From positions 1 through 7,938 of the forward strand of contig JAKURS010000048.1 of the NCBI GenBank assembly GCA_022449705.1: DNA of 7,938 bases, read 5' to 3'. Position 1 is the stretch's first letter. Every line of letters starts with the position of its first letter. This stretch comes from Candidatus Poseidoniia archaeon (GTDB taxonomy: Archaea; Thermoplasmatota; Poseidoniia; MGIII; CG-Epi1). Below the pieces are notes generated by a model. It saw nothing but the letters and a program-made list of their open reading frames with translations, made no database searches and had not been told where the DNA came from. Positions 1-5,639 of the stretch are shown here, piece by piece. A program made the translations under genes and the position numbers.

Positions 1-1365
1 GAATATGTGGGTGTAAACCCCAGTTGGATGGTTTCGATCGAAGAGAACGACGAGAACAAGAGCTGGATTGACCTTCCGGGCCCCCACGCTGCAAACATGA
101 TGGCACAGATACCAGTCTACGTCACGCTGAACGACAACGTTCCGGCCGGCTGGAGCACTATCGACCTGGAGGCGAGATCGAATGACAATTACATGCAGCC
201 GCCCGGCTTCCTGGCACTGTACGCTGAGGTGGTGCCCTACTACGGCGCCACGATGAGCGGTGAGGGCAGCCAGGACGCAACGGTAGAGGGCGGCACGCTG
301 AGCTGGGCCTTCAGCGTGAAGAACGACGGTAACGTCCCCGACAGCTTTGACCTGACTTGGGACACCAGCGACCTGCCGGCCAGTTGGAGCACCGACGCTG
401 CTGATGGCTCGACCGACTACTTGAATATGAACGTGGCGTACCCCGGCAGTGTCGTGCTGACTATCCCCGCTGGGGAGGCCGCGGCTACGAGCGCTGCCTT
501 CACCCTGACGGTCACCTCGACCGAAGGCACATGGTCCGGCACGGCCGACTTCAGCGCCAGCGTCGCGCAGTTCTACAACCTGACGCTGGACGTGGCGGCG
601 AATGAAATGACTGCCGAGCCCGCTAACGCAGCGGACTTCTCGTTCACTGTTACCAATACGGGCAACGGCGACGACACCTACACAATAGCCGTCGAAACAC
701 TGGCGACGACCTACAACCCCACCGCCCCGCCCGACACCGGAGCAGTAGCGGCGGACGGCTCGACCCAGTTCGTGCTCGGCACGACCGTGCCGGCCGACAG
801 CCCCGCACACGCGAGCAGCGGCAACATCACCGTCACTGCGACGTCGAGCGACGGCACCACCACAGCGAGCGCTACGGTAAGCGTGGCGACCGCGCAGGTG
901 TACGGGCTGGCATGGAGCTATCGCGCTGACGACAACGGCACCATCGACTCAATATCGGTTGACCAGGGCGCCAGCGGTCGGGTAGGCCTCATTCTGACCA
1001 ACACCGGCAACGGCGCCGACACTGCCAGTTTCGCGCTGTCCAATGCCCCTGCGTACGCCAATCTCTCAGACACTGGCCCTACGGTGCTTGTCGCCGGCGG
1101 TGAAACCACAGTATGGGTCGACCTGGCCCCGGCCGCTGATGAGGAACTCGGACCTAATGCTTTCCAGGTGCAGGCGACCGGCGGCGGTGGTGCGGAGACC
1201 AGCGGTGACCTGACCGCGACCGTGACCGCGAAGTCGACCGGCGGTGACAACGGTGGTACCATCGACACTGGCGAGGAAGAAGACAAGGGATGGCTGCCCG
1301 GCTTCGGGCTGTTGGCAGCGCTGAGCGCGCTCGGCGCGGCACTCCTGCTGCGACGTCGCAGCTAG
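1..1365 (+). CDS. Cell-surface repeat protein with PGF-CTERM-type archaeosortase signal (5' partial)
   Basis: The frame is open from the first base, so the gene begins upstream; the GTG at 7 is not a convincing start. Residue numbers below count from it. Seen: at least three beta-rich units of about 110 residues (roughly 77-186, 187-296 and 297-408) plus the end of an earlier one. Their core motif recurs as VKNDGNVPDSF, VTNTGNGDDTY and LTNTGNGADTA, and units 3 and 4 open with AQFY and AQVY. This resembles CARDB/NEW3-type Ig-like repeats of archaeal surface proteins. After an acidic, Gly/Thr-rich linker (about 409-428) comes PGF (431-433), a hydrophobic segment of about 15 residues, then RRRS at the end. 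That tripartite tail is the known PGF-CTERM pattern, cut and lipid-anchored by archaeosortase A. The visible part has no cysteine. Inferred role: S-layer-associated, adhesive or structural. The ligand cannot be told. Confidence 0.85.
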   Translation, partial: EYVGVNPSWMVSIEENDENKSWIDLPGPHAANMMAQIPVYVTLNDNVPAGWSTIDLEARSNDNYMQPPGFLALYAEVVPYYGATMSGEGSQDATVEGGTLSWAFSVKNDGNVPDSFDLTWDTSDLPASWSTDAADGSTDYLNMNVAYPGSVVLTIPAGEAAATSAAFTLTVTSTEGTWSGTADFSASVAQFYNLTLDVAANEMTAEPANAADFSFTVTNTGNGDDTYTIAVETLATTYNPTAPPDTGAVAADGSTQFVLGTTVPADSPAHASSGNITVTATSSDGTTTASATVSVATAQVYGLAWSYRADDNGTIDSISVDQGASGRVGLILTNTGNGADTASFALSNAPAYANLSDTGPTVLVAGGETTVWVDLAPAADEELGPNAFQVQATGGGGAETSGDLTATVTAKSTGGDNGGTIDTGEEEDKGWLPGFGLLAALSALGAALLLRRRS

Positions 1366-1447
1366 ACCACTCGCCGGACTGTTCGCGCCACGCTTTCCAG
1401 GCGAGCTGGCGGGCTGAAGCCTTCATAACTAGCAGCAGCCTCGCGCA
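1366..1447 (+). promoter_or_regulatory. Intergenic region with possible nadC promoter
   Basis: This 82-bp gap separates the surface-protein stop from nadC. Its only AT-rich element is TTCATAACT at 1422-1430, centred about 22 bases before the nadC ATG. That is the usual distance from an archaeal TATA box to a transcription start, so a leaderless nadC message is plausible. No Shine-Dalgarno-like sequence precedes the ATG, which fits. The match to the TATA consensus is only moderate. There is no oligo-T terminator for the upstream gene. Confidence 0.35.
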
Positions 1448-2263
1448 ATGATGGAACTGGCGGAAGCGCTGGGGCAGTGGCTGGCCGAGGATATCGGTTC
1501 GGGCGACGTGACCTCGTTGGCGGTCGTTGAGGAGCGGGACTGCCGGGCGACCATCCGTGGTGGCCCCGGCACTCTCTCCGGCACCGGGGCCATGGCGCTG
1601 CTGTTCGCGCAGGGTGGTATCAGCTGCGAACTGGCATTTGTGGATAGTGACACTCTCCCTGCCGATGTTGAGGTGGCACAGCTGAAGGGCAGCGCCCGCG
1701 AAATTCTGGCGCGCGAGCGGCTGGCGCTGAACCTGCTGGCACATCTTTCGGGAATCGCGACCCTCACCACTGCGGTCGTCGAGCGCGCCCGCACGGCTAA
1801 TCCCGCCGTGAAAATCCTGGCGACGCGCAAAACCACGCCGGGGTTGCGCGAACTCGAGAAGCAGGCGGTCGTTGACGGCGGCGGCGGTACCCACCGGATG
1901 CGGCTCGACGACGCCTTCCTGGTCAAGGATAACCACCTGCGGCTCTGCAGCTCGGTCACGGAGGCGGTGCGGAGCGCGCGCGCGGCGCAGCCAGAGCTAG
2001 AGCTGGTGGTCGAGGCCGATACGCTGGAACAGGCGCTGGAAGCGGCGCAGGCGGGCGCCGATCGAGTACTGCTCGACAATTTCCCCGTCGAGGAGGCGGC
2101 CGCCGCGGCCCCGGCGGGGCGCCCCCACGGCGTGGCTATCGAGCTTTCGGGCGGCCTCACACCGGAAAATGTCGCTGACTACGCCCCGCACGGCGACTGC
2201 CTTTCGCTAGGGGTACTGACGCTCGGCGCGTCGCCCGTCAATTTCGGGTTGCATGTCGATTGA
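1448..2263 (+). CDS. nadC: Nicotinate-nucleotide pyrophosphorylase (quinolinate phosphoribosyltransferase)
   Basis: NadC converts quinolinate and PRPP to nicotinate mononucleotide, CO2 and pyrophosphate in cytoplasmic de novo NAD synthesis. The 271 residues match the family's usual length. The N-terminal domain has EDIGSGDVTS (14-23) and ERLALNLLAHLSG (90-102). The barrel domain has TRKTTPG (126-132), GGGGTHR (144-150) and KDNH (160-163), which supply the basic residues that hold quinolinate and PRPP. The acidic positions are E189 and D210 (in LLDN), and the phosphate loop is LSGGLTPEN (233-241). All expected motifs are present, so it should be active. Two adjacent ATG codons (1448 and 1451) could start it; the first is taken. 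It leads a run of four plus-strand genes, and its last 11 bases overlap tsr3. No nadA or nadB lies in the window. Confidence 0.95.
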   Translation: MMELAEALGQWLAEDIGSGDVTSLAVVEERDCRATIRGGPGTLSGTGAMALLFAQGGISCELAFVDSDTLPADVEVAQLKGSAREILARERLALNLLAHLSGIATLTTAVVERARTANPAVKILATRKTTPGLRELEKQAVVDGGGGTHRMRLDDAFLVKDNHLRLCSSVTEAVRSARAAQPELELVVEADTLEQALEAAQAGADRVLLDNFPVEEAAAAAPAGRPHGVAIELSGGLTPENVADYAPHGDCLSLGVLTLGASPVNFGLHVD

Positions 2264-2711
2264 ACTTCGGGTGCTGGAGCTGGGGCAGGACGACCCGCGC
2301 AAGTGCACCGCCAGGCGGCTCGCCCGCATGGGACTGGCGCACAGCTACGGCTCGCCGGCACGACTGCCACCGCGGGGTATTGCCCTGGACCCGTTCGCCG
2401 AGCGGGAGCTGGTAGAAGCTGACGCGGAGCTGGCGCAGGTCGGTGGCCTCGTCGGGGTGGACTGCTCCTGGAACCGTGCCCCGGAAACCTTTGCCAAGCT
2501 ACGACTGCATGGCCTAGAGCCACGCCGGCTGCCGCCGCTGGTGCCGGCCAACCCCGTGAACGCGGGCAAGGTGGGAAAGCTGACGACGGCGGAGGCGCTG
2601 GCGGGCGCGCTGGCTGTTCTCGGTGAAGAAGAGCATGCAGCGCAGCTGATGGGCGCGTTCAAGTGGGGACCTGCCTTCTTGGCGCTCAATTTTGACGCAG
2701 CAGCCCTTTAA
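2253..2711 (+). CDS. tsr3: Tsr3-type rRNA aminocarboxypropyltransferase (DUF367)
   Basis: Tsr3 moves the 3-amino-3-carboxypropyl group of S-adenosylmethionine to a helix-31 uridine derivative of small-subunit rRNA, a late step in ribosome maturation in eukaryotes and archaea. Signature stretches in the 152 residues, in order: DDPRKCTARRLARMG (13-27), VDCSWNR (69-75), RRLPPLVPANPVN (91-103) followed by GKLTTAEALA (108-117), and FKWGPAFLALN (136-146). The ATG at 2253 lies inside nadC, giving an 11-bp overlap. The N-terminus matches the family from there, so the start looks sound. The protein ends only six residues after the conserved FLALN motif, where relatives usually continue for another 10-20, so the C-terminus looks clipped. 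The next gene lies in the same frame 24 bases past the TAA. Confidence 0.93.
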   Translation: MSIELRVLELGQDDPRKCTARRLARMGLAHSYGSPARLPPRGIALDPFAERELVEADAELAQVGGLVGVDCSWNRAPETFAKLRLHGLEPRRLPPLVPANPVNAGKVGKLTTAEALAGALAVLGEEEHAAQLMGAFKWGPAFLALNFDAAAL

Positions 2712-2735
2712 GTCCGCAGGGGTCTGGCACGGGCC

Positions 2736-3026
2736 GTGCGGGAGCATCTGGAACCACTGCCGGAGGAGACGCTCACCTTTTCGGGGGAGGGCCACCGGCT
2801 TTTCATCGGCGGGCGCGGCTTCGACTTCCAGTCGCTGGAGGTCCGCCCGGACGGGACAATGGAGCTCGACTTGCAGAACCCCGACCCGGAGCTGACGCGG
2901 CTGCTGGGCGAGGGCGAGCCGCGCGTCATCTACGTCGTCAGCCGCGAAGGGGTGCGGGACCTGGTGCTGCAGGGGTGCCAGCTCGAGTCGCGCACCATTG
3001 CCTGCCATCTGAAGTACCGCCGCTGA
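2736..3026 (+). CDS. Conserved-looking hypothetical protein, 96 residues
   Basis: I do not recognise a family. The GTG at 2736 is the only usual start codon between the tsr3 stop and the body of the frame. The best upstream purine run, AGGGG at 2718-2722, is too far for a good ribosome site. Coding evidence: nearly every third base is G or C, as in the neighbours; the competing frames give arginine- and serine-rich shadows; and it fits tightly between tsr3 (24 bp) and the reductase gene (29 bp). The composition suggests a small soluble alpha/beta protein, with short likely strands at FIGGRGFDF (23-31) and RVIYVVS (63-69) and a basic end (KYRR). There is no signal peptide or membrane segment. 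It has two cysteines, too few and too scattered for a zinc ribbon. Position suggests, but does not prove, a link to rRNA modification or to the lipid reductase. Confidence 0.75.
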   Translation: MREHLEPLPEETLTFSGEGHRLFIGGRGFDFQSLEVRPDGTMELDLQNPDPELTRLLGEGEPRVIYVVSREGVRDLVLQGCQLESRTIACHLKYRR

Positions 3027-3027
3027 C

Positions 3028-3033
3028 TTTTTT
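3028..3033 (+). terminator. Oligo-T run, possible archaeal terminator or attenuator
   Basis: Six consecutive T residues begin one base after the TGA of the 96-residue protein, in an otherwise very GC-rich stretch. Archaeal RNA polymerase can stop on short coding-strand T runs without a hairpin. No TATA element follows before the next gene 22 bases on. If it works, it would more likely trim than fully block transcription into the reductase gene. Confidence 0.3.
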
Positions 3034-3055
3034 AGCAGGCTCAGGTCGCCCAACC

Positions 3056-4222
3056 GTGGAGATTGCAGACGTAGCCGTCATAGGCGGTGGTCCCGCCGGC
3101 GCCTCGGCGGCGCGCGAGGCGGTCGGGCGCGGACTCAGCACGCTGCTGTTCGACCATGCGCACCCGCGGCGCAAGGCGTGCGGCGGCGGACTGCCGGTCA
3201 AGGGCATCGAGTGGATGGACGCCCCGGAAGAGGCTATCGAATGCCGCATGACTTCCATCAGTTTCGCCTATGGTGGCACCAAGCTGAAGGTGCCGGTCAC
3301 CAAGGGCAAAATGGTGCGGCGTGATGACTGGGACCACTATCTCTTCCAGCGCGCCGCCGAGGCGGGCGCGATGCACGTCAAGGAGCGAGTGAAGCAGCTC
3401 GAGCGCAAAGACGGGGCGTGGGTCATCAACGGCGAATATCGCGCGCGCTACGTCATTGGCGCCGATGGGGTCAACGGCTTCACGCGGCGGCACTTCATGG
3501 GGCCGATTCCGCGCCAGCACCTCTTCGCCGCGGCGGGCTACTACCTGGGGCTGAAGCCAGTTGAGAACGAGGTTGAGTTCATCCTCGGCGCGATTCCGGG
3601 CGAGGGCTATCTCTGGATTTTCCCGAAGGCGGACCACTACAATATCGGCTACTGCTACAACGCCGGGACGCCCGGCATGAAGCAGGCGCTGCACCGGCTG
3701 ATGCAGGAGCGCTGGCCCGGTGAGTTCGTCGCACCCGGCAAATACCGGCTCGCGACGGGCGAGGAGGTCGAGTGCCTGCAGTTCGGCTCCGCGATTCCTT
3801 CCTACAACGACCCAGCGCTGTTCGACACGCCGGTTTCGGGCGAGAGCTGGGTGCTGGTCGGCGATGCCGCCGGCCACGTCAACCCGATTCACGGCGAAGG
3901 GCTCAACCACGCTGCACTGGGGGGGCGACTGGCGGCGCGGGCGATTGCCGAAGGCGACCCGACCCGCTTTGAGGAATACTGGCGTGAGCACTACGCGCAG
4001 GAGATGTATCGCGCCGCTACGAGCAAGCGCCGCGTCTATCGCCCTTTATTCATGCGACTCGGCTTCGCGCTTGGCGGGACACCGGCAGTTTTCGGGCTGC
4101 TCGCCAAGCTGACACGCGGCGAGTACGAAGGCAGGGCAATGCGCAACTTCTGGCTGCGTTTGCCACTGGCGCTGCTGCAGGCACTGTTCGGGATGCGCCA
4201 CCGTGGATTAGTTTCAGCTTAG
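3056..4222 (+). CDS. Geranylgeranyl reductase family FAD-dependent oxidoreductase
   Basis: Members reduce prenyl double bonds in archaeal ether lipids, or in menaquinone or chlorophyll side chains, using FAD. Numbered from the GTG at 3056 (388 residues), the N-terminal dinucleotide fold has VAVIGGGPAGASAA (6-19). Then come CGGGLP (42-47), the family's substrate-loop cysteine region; GADG (135-138); YLWIFPK (185-191), the YxWxFP motif; and GDAAGHVNPIHGEG (269-282), which binds the FAD ribityl and pyrophosphate. An ATG at 2975 would add 27 unrelated residues and overlap the previous gene by 52 bp, whereas the flavin fold starts right after the GTG, so 3056 is preferred. CGGGLP and NPIHGEG differ from the CGEGLS and DPITGGG I recall for Thermoplasma geranylgeranyl reductase, so the substrate may not be an archaeal lipid. 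It is the last gene before a new promoter. Confidence 0.88.
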   Translation: MEIADVAVIGGGPAGASAAREAVGRGLSTLLFDHAHPRRKACGGGLPVKGIEWMDAPEEAIECRMTSISFAYGGTKLKVPVTKGKMVRRDDWDHYLFQRAAEAGAMHVKERVKQLERKDGAWVINGEYRARYVIGADGVNGFTRRHFMGPIPRQHLFAAAGYYLGLKPVENEVEFILGAIPGEGYLWIFPKADHYNIGYCYNAGTPGMKQALHRLMQERWPGEFVAPGKYRLATGEEVECLQFGSAIPSYNDPALFDTPVSGESWVLVGDAAGHVNPIHGEGLNHAALGGRLAARAIAEGDPTRFEEYWREHYAQEMYRAATSKRRVYRPLFMRLGFALGGTPAVFGLLAKLTRGEYEGRAMRNFWLRLPLALLQALFGMRHRGLVSA

Positions 4223-4227
4223 ATTAG

Positions 4228-4237
4228 TTTTATAAAA
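4228..4237 (+). promoter_or_regulatory. TATA box for the rpl44e operon
   Basis: TTTTATAAAA is a perfect archaeal TATA-box match and the strongest AT-rich element in the window. The purine-rich bases just before it (about 4221-4227, AGATTAG) could serve as the BRE. It is centred 30 bases before the rpl44e ATG, so transcription should begin within a few bases of the start codon. The leader region (4238-4262) has no Shine-Dalgarno-like sequence. A leaderless or near-leaderless message is the simplest reading. Confidence 0.75.
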
Positions 4238-4262
4238 GCGGCTGGCTCGGCCGGTCCCTGAC

Positions 4263-4541
4263 ATGAAGCTCCCCCGTCGGATAAGCACTTACTGCCCTGC
4301 GTGCAAGACGCACCACCAGCACGAGGTCGAGCAGGTCAAGAAGAAGCGCGCCTCCGAGCGTGCGCGTGGGCAGCGGCTTTTTCGCCGCGTCACCGCCGGC
4401 TACGGCGGGTTTCCGCGTCCCAAGCCGGAAGGGAGGGAGAAGCCGACCAAGCGGGTCTACTTGCGCTACCGCTGTTCCAGCTGCAGCAGGGCGTGGCACC
4501 GCCCCAGCCTGCGCGCCAAGAAGTTTGAGTTGACGGAGTGA
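4263..4541 (+). CDS. rpl44e: 50S ribosomal protein eL42 (L44e)
   Basis: eL42 is a zinc-binding large-subunit protein near the E site, shared by archaea and eukaryotes. The 92 residues match the family's length. It opens with MKLPRRISTYCPAC, typical of archaeal members. It has the two zinc pairs C11/C14 and C71/C74, a long basic loop between them with GYGGFPRPKP (46-55), the conserved KPTKRVYLRYRC (60-71), and a KKFEL-type ending. The ATG at 4263 follows the TATA box by about 25 bases. It leads a five-gene operon, and its stop lies two bases before rps27e. Nothing looks damaged. Confidence 0.95.
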   Translation: MKLPRRISTYCPACKTHHQHEVEQVKKKRASERARGQRLFRRVTAGYGGFPRPKPEGREKPTKRVYLRYRCSSCSRAWHRPSLRAKKFELTE

Positions 4542-4543
4542 TT
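4535..4543 (+). promoter_or_regulatory. Ribosome binding site of rps27e inside the rpl44e end
   Basis: GGAGTGATT sits directly before the rps27e ATG and contains the rpl44e TGA stop. It pairs in two parts (GGAG and GTGAT) with the archaeal 16S 3' end (complement of GGAGGTGAT), with five bases between GGAG and the start codon. It fixes the rps27e start and suggests that ribosomes finishing rpl44e re-initiate here. Confidence 0.6.
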
Positions 4544-4714
4544 ATGGTTGACAGCAAGTTCCTGAAGGTCACCTGCCCCGGCTGCGAGAACGAGTCAGTC
4601 ATCTTCAGTAACAGCGCCACGACCGTGAACTGCGAGCTCTGCGGCGCCACCCTCGCCACGCCCGCCGGTGGCCGCGCCAGCATCACGGCGAAGATGGTGG
4701 AGGAGCTGGAGTGA
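4544..4714 (+). CDS. rps27e: 30S ribosomal protein eS27
   Basis: eS27 is a small zinc-finger protein of the archaeal and eukaryotic small subunit. The 56 residues are normal for the family. It starts MVDSKFLKVTCPGC, with zinc ligands C11, C14, C30 and C33, then the conserved GATLATPAGGRA (34-45) and an acidic end (EELE), as in other archaeal eS27 proteins. The start is fixed by the ribosome site immediately before it. It lies two bases after rpl44e, and its TGA overlaps the GTG of the aIF2 alpha gene by four bases. The rpl44e-rps27e-aif2a order is widely conserved in archaea. Confidence 0.95.
   Translation: MVDSKFLKVTCPGCENESVIFSNSATTVNCELCGATLATPAGGRASITAKMVEELE
4699..4705 (+). promoter_or_regulatory. 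Strong Shine-Dalgarno site for aif2a within rps27e
   Basis: GGAGGAG lies inside the last codons of rps27e, with GGAGG ending seven bases before the GTG at 4711. It is the best Shine-Dalgarno match in the window and supports a GTG start for aIF2 alpha. Here the rps27e tail both encodes protein and recruits ribosomes. Confidence 0.65.
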
Positions 4715-5484
4715 GCCCGGCGGAACTGCCGGAAGAGGGTGAGTTCGTAATCGGCCGGGTTTCCGAGGTGAGGAACCACGGCGCCAACGTGGAGCTGCTC
4801 GAATACCCGGGCCAGAAGGGTTTCGTCCATATTTCCGAAGTCGCTTCAGGCTGGGTCAAGTACATTCGCGACTTCATCCGTGAAGGGCAGATGGTGGTTG
4901 CGAAGGTAACGCGTGTCAAGCCCAAGCGCCACATTGTCGACATGTCGGTGCGGCAGGTCTCGGGCCACCGCAAGCAGGCGCGCATCCGTGAGTGGAAGAA
5001 CGAGCAGCGCGCGACCAAGCTGCTCGAGCTTGTAGCGGGCGAGGCGAAGCTGAAGCCGGAGGCACTGCTGGAAGAGGTCAGTGAACCCTTCCGCGAGAAT
5101 TATGGGACACTCTACGGCGCGTTCGAGGCGGCAGTGGTTGACACTGCTGGATTCACCAAGGCACACAAGGGAAAATGGGTCAAGCCGTTCCTGGCGGCGG
5201 CGGAGGCGAACATCACGCCTCCCTTCGTAACCATCGAGGGGCGGCTCACGCTTACCAGTTGGGCGCCTGACGGGGTCGAGCACCTGCGGAAGGCATTGAC
5301 CGCGCCAGCGGCGCAGGAAGAGGATACTACGCTCGAAATCAGCAGCGACGGCGCCCCCGACTACCGCATCCGTGTCCGCGCGCCAGATTTCAAGCAGGCG
5401 GAGCGCGAGCTGAAACAAGCAACCGACGCGGTGCTCAAGGGCTTCAAGCCGAGCGGCGGCGAAGCGAGCTTCGAGAGGCTCTGA
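4711..5484 (+). CDS. eif2a: Translation initiation factor aIF2 subunit alpha
   Basis: This is the alpha subunit of the heterotrimeric factor that brings initiator Met-tRNA to the small subunit; in archaea alpha and gamma hold the tRNA. The 257 residues show the three standard domains: an S1 OB-fold (about 10-82, from EEGEFVIGRV to HIVDMSVRQV), a helical domain (about 86-168), and an alpha/beta domain that binds gamma (about 172-247, with PFVTIEGRL and DYRIRVRAPDF). It ends GGEASFERL, without the long basic tail of some archaeal versions. HISEVASGW (40-48) matches the loop that carries Ser51 in eukaryotes; here that position is Ala45, with Ser46 next. The GTG start overlaps the rps27e stop by four bases and has a strong ribosome site. 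The stop overlaps the nop10 start by one base. Confidence 0.95.
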   Translation: MSPAELPEEGEFVIGRVSEVRNHGANVELLEYPGQKGFVHISEVASGWVKYIRDFIREGQMVVAKVTRVKPKRHIVDMSVRQVSGHRKQARIREWKNEQRATKLLELVAGEAKLKPEALLEEVSEPFRENYGTLYGAFEAAVVDTAGFTKAHKGKWVKPFLAAAEANITPPFVTIEGRLTLTSWAPDGVEHLRKALTAPAAQEEDTTLEISSDGAPDYRIRVRAPDFKQAERELKQATDAVLKGFKPSGGEASFERL

Positions 5485-5639
5485 TGCGCACGCTGATGTT
5501 CCGCTGCCGTGAATGTACCCTCTACACGCTCGGTAACGAGTGCCCGGAGTGCGGCTCCGCGACCGCGAGCCCGCTGCCGCCGCGCTACTCGCCCGAGGAC
5601 CGCTACGGCAAGTACCGCAGGATGCTGGCGCAGAAATGA
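5484..5639 (+). CDS. nop10: H/ACA ribonucleoprotein subunit Nop10
   Basis: Nop10 is the smallest protein of the H/ACA RNP, where it binds the pseudouridine synthase Cbf5 and helps form the guide-RNA site for rRNA pseudouridylation. The 51-residue frame has zinc-ribbon cysteines C8, C11, C20 and C23, followed by the hallmark PPRYSPEDRYGKYRR (32-46), which contacts Cbf5. Archaeal Nop10 is usually 50-60 residues. The ATG shares one base with the aIF2 alpha TGA (TGATG), and the stop overlaps the next gene's ATG by four bases. AGAGG at 5474-5478 is a weak ribosome site. The aif2a-nop10-PAC2 order is common in archaea. Confidence 0.95.
   Translation: MRTLMFRCRECTLYTLGNECPECGSATASPLPPRYSPEDRYGKYRRMLAQK

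Noticed and set aside
1366..1447. Terminator hairpin after the surface-protein gene
   Set aside because: Only a weak CGCCA/TGGCG pairing with a long loop is visible, with no T run, so there is nothing worth calling.
1154..2160. Long minus-strand frames opposite the surface protein and nadC
   Set aside because: Their translations are low-complexity Ser/Arg/Ala-rich, while nadC on the plus strand has every family motif. High GC produces such antisense frames.
2975..3055. Longer N-terminus for the reductase from the ATG at 2975
   Set aside because: It adds 27 residues without family likeness and overlaps the upstream gene. The dinucleotide fold begins right after the GTG at 3056.
3041..3991. 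Minus-strand open frame of 316 codons opposite the reductase gene
   Set aside because: The plus strand carries a complete set of flavoprotein motifs in order; the minus frame is Arg/Ala-rich with none.
5540..5635. Longer N-terminus for the PAC2 protein from the ATG at 5540
   Set aside because: That stretch lies within nop10 and encodes an Arg/Ala-rich extension. The ATGA overlap at 5636 gives the expected family N-terminus.
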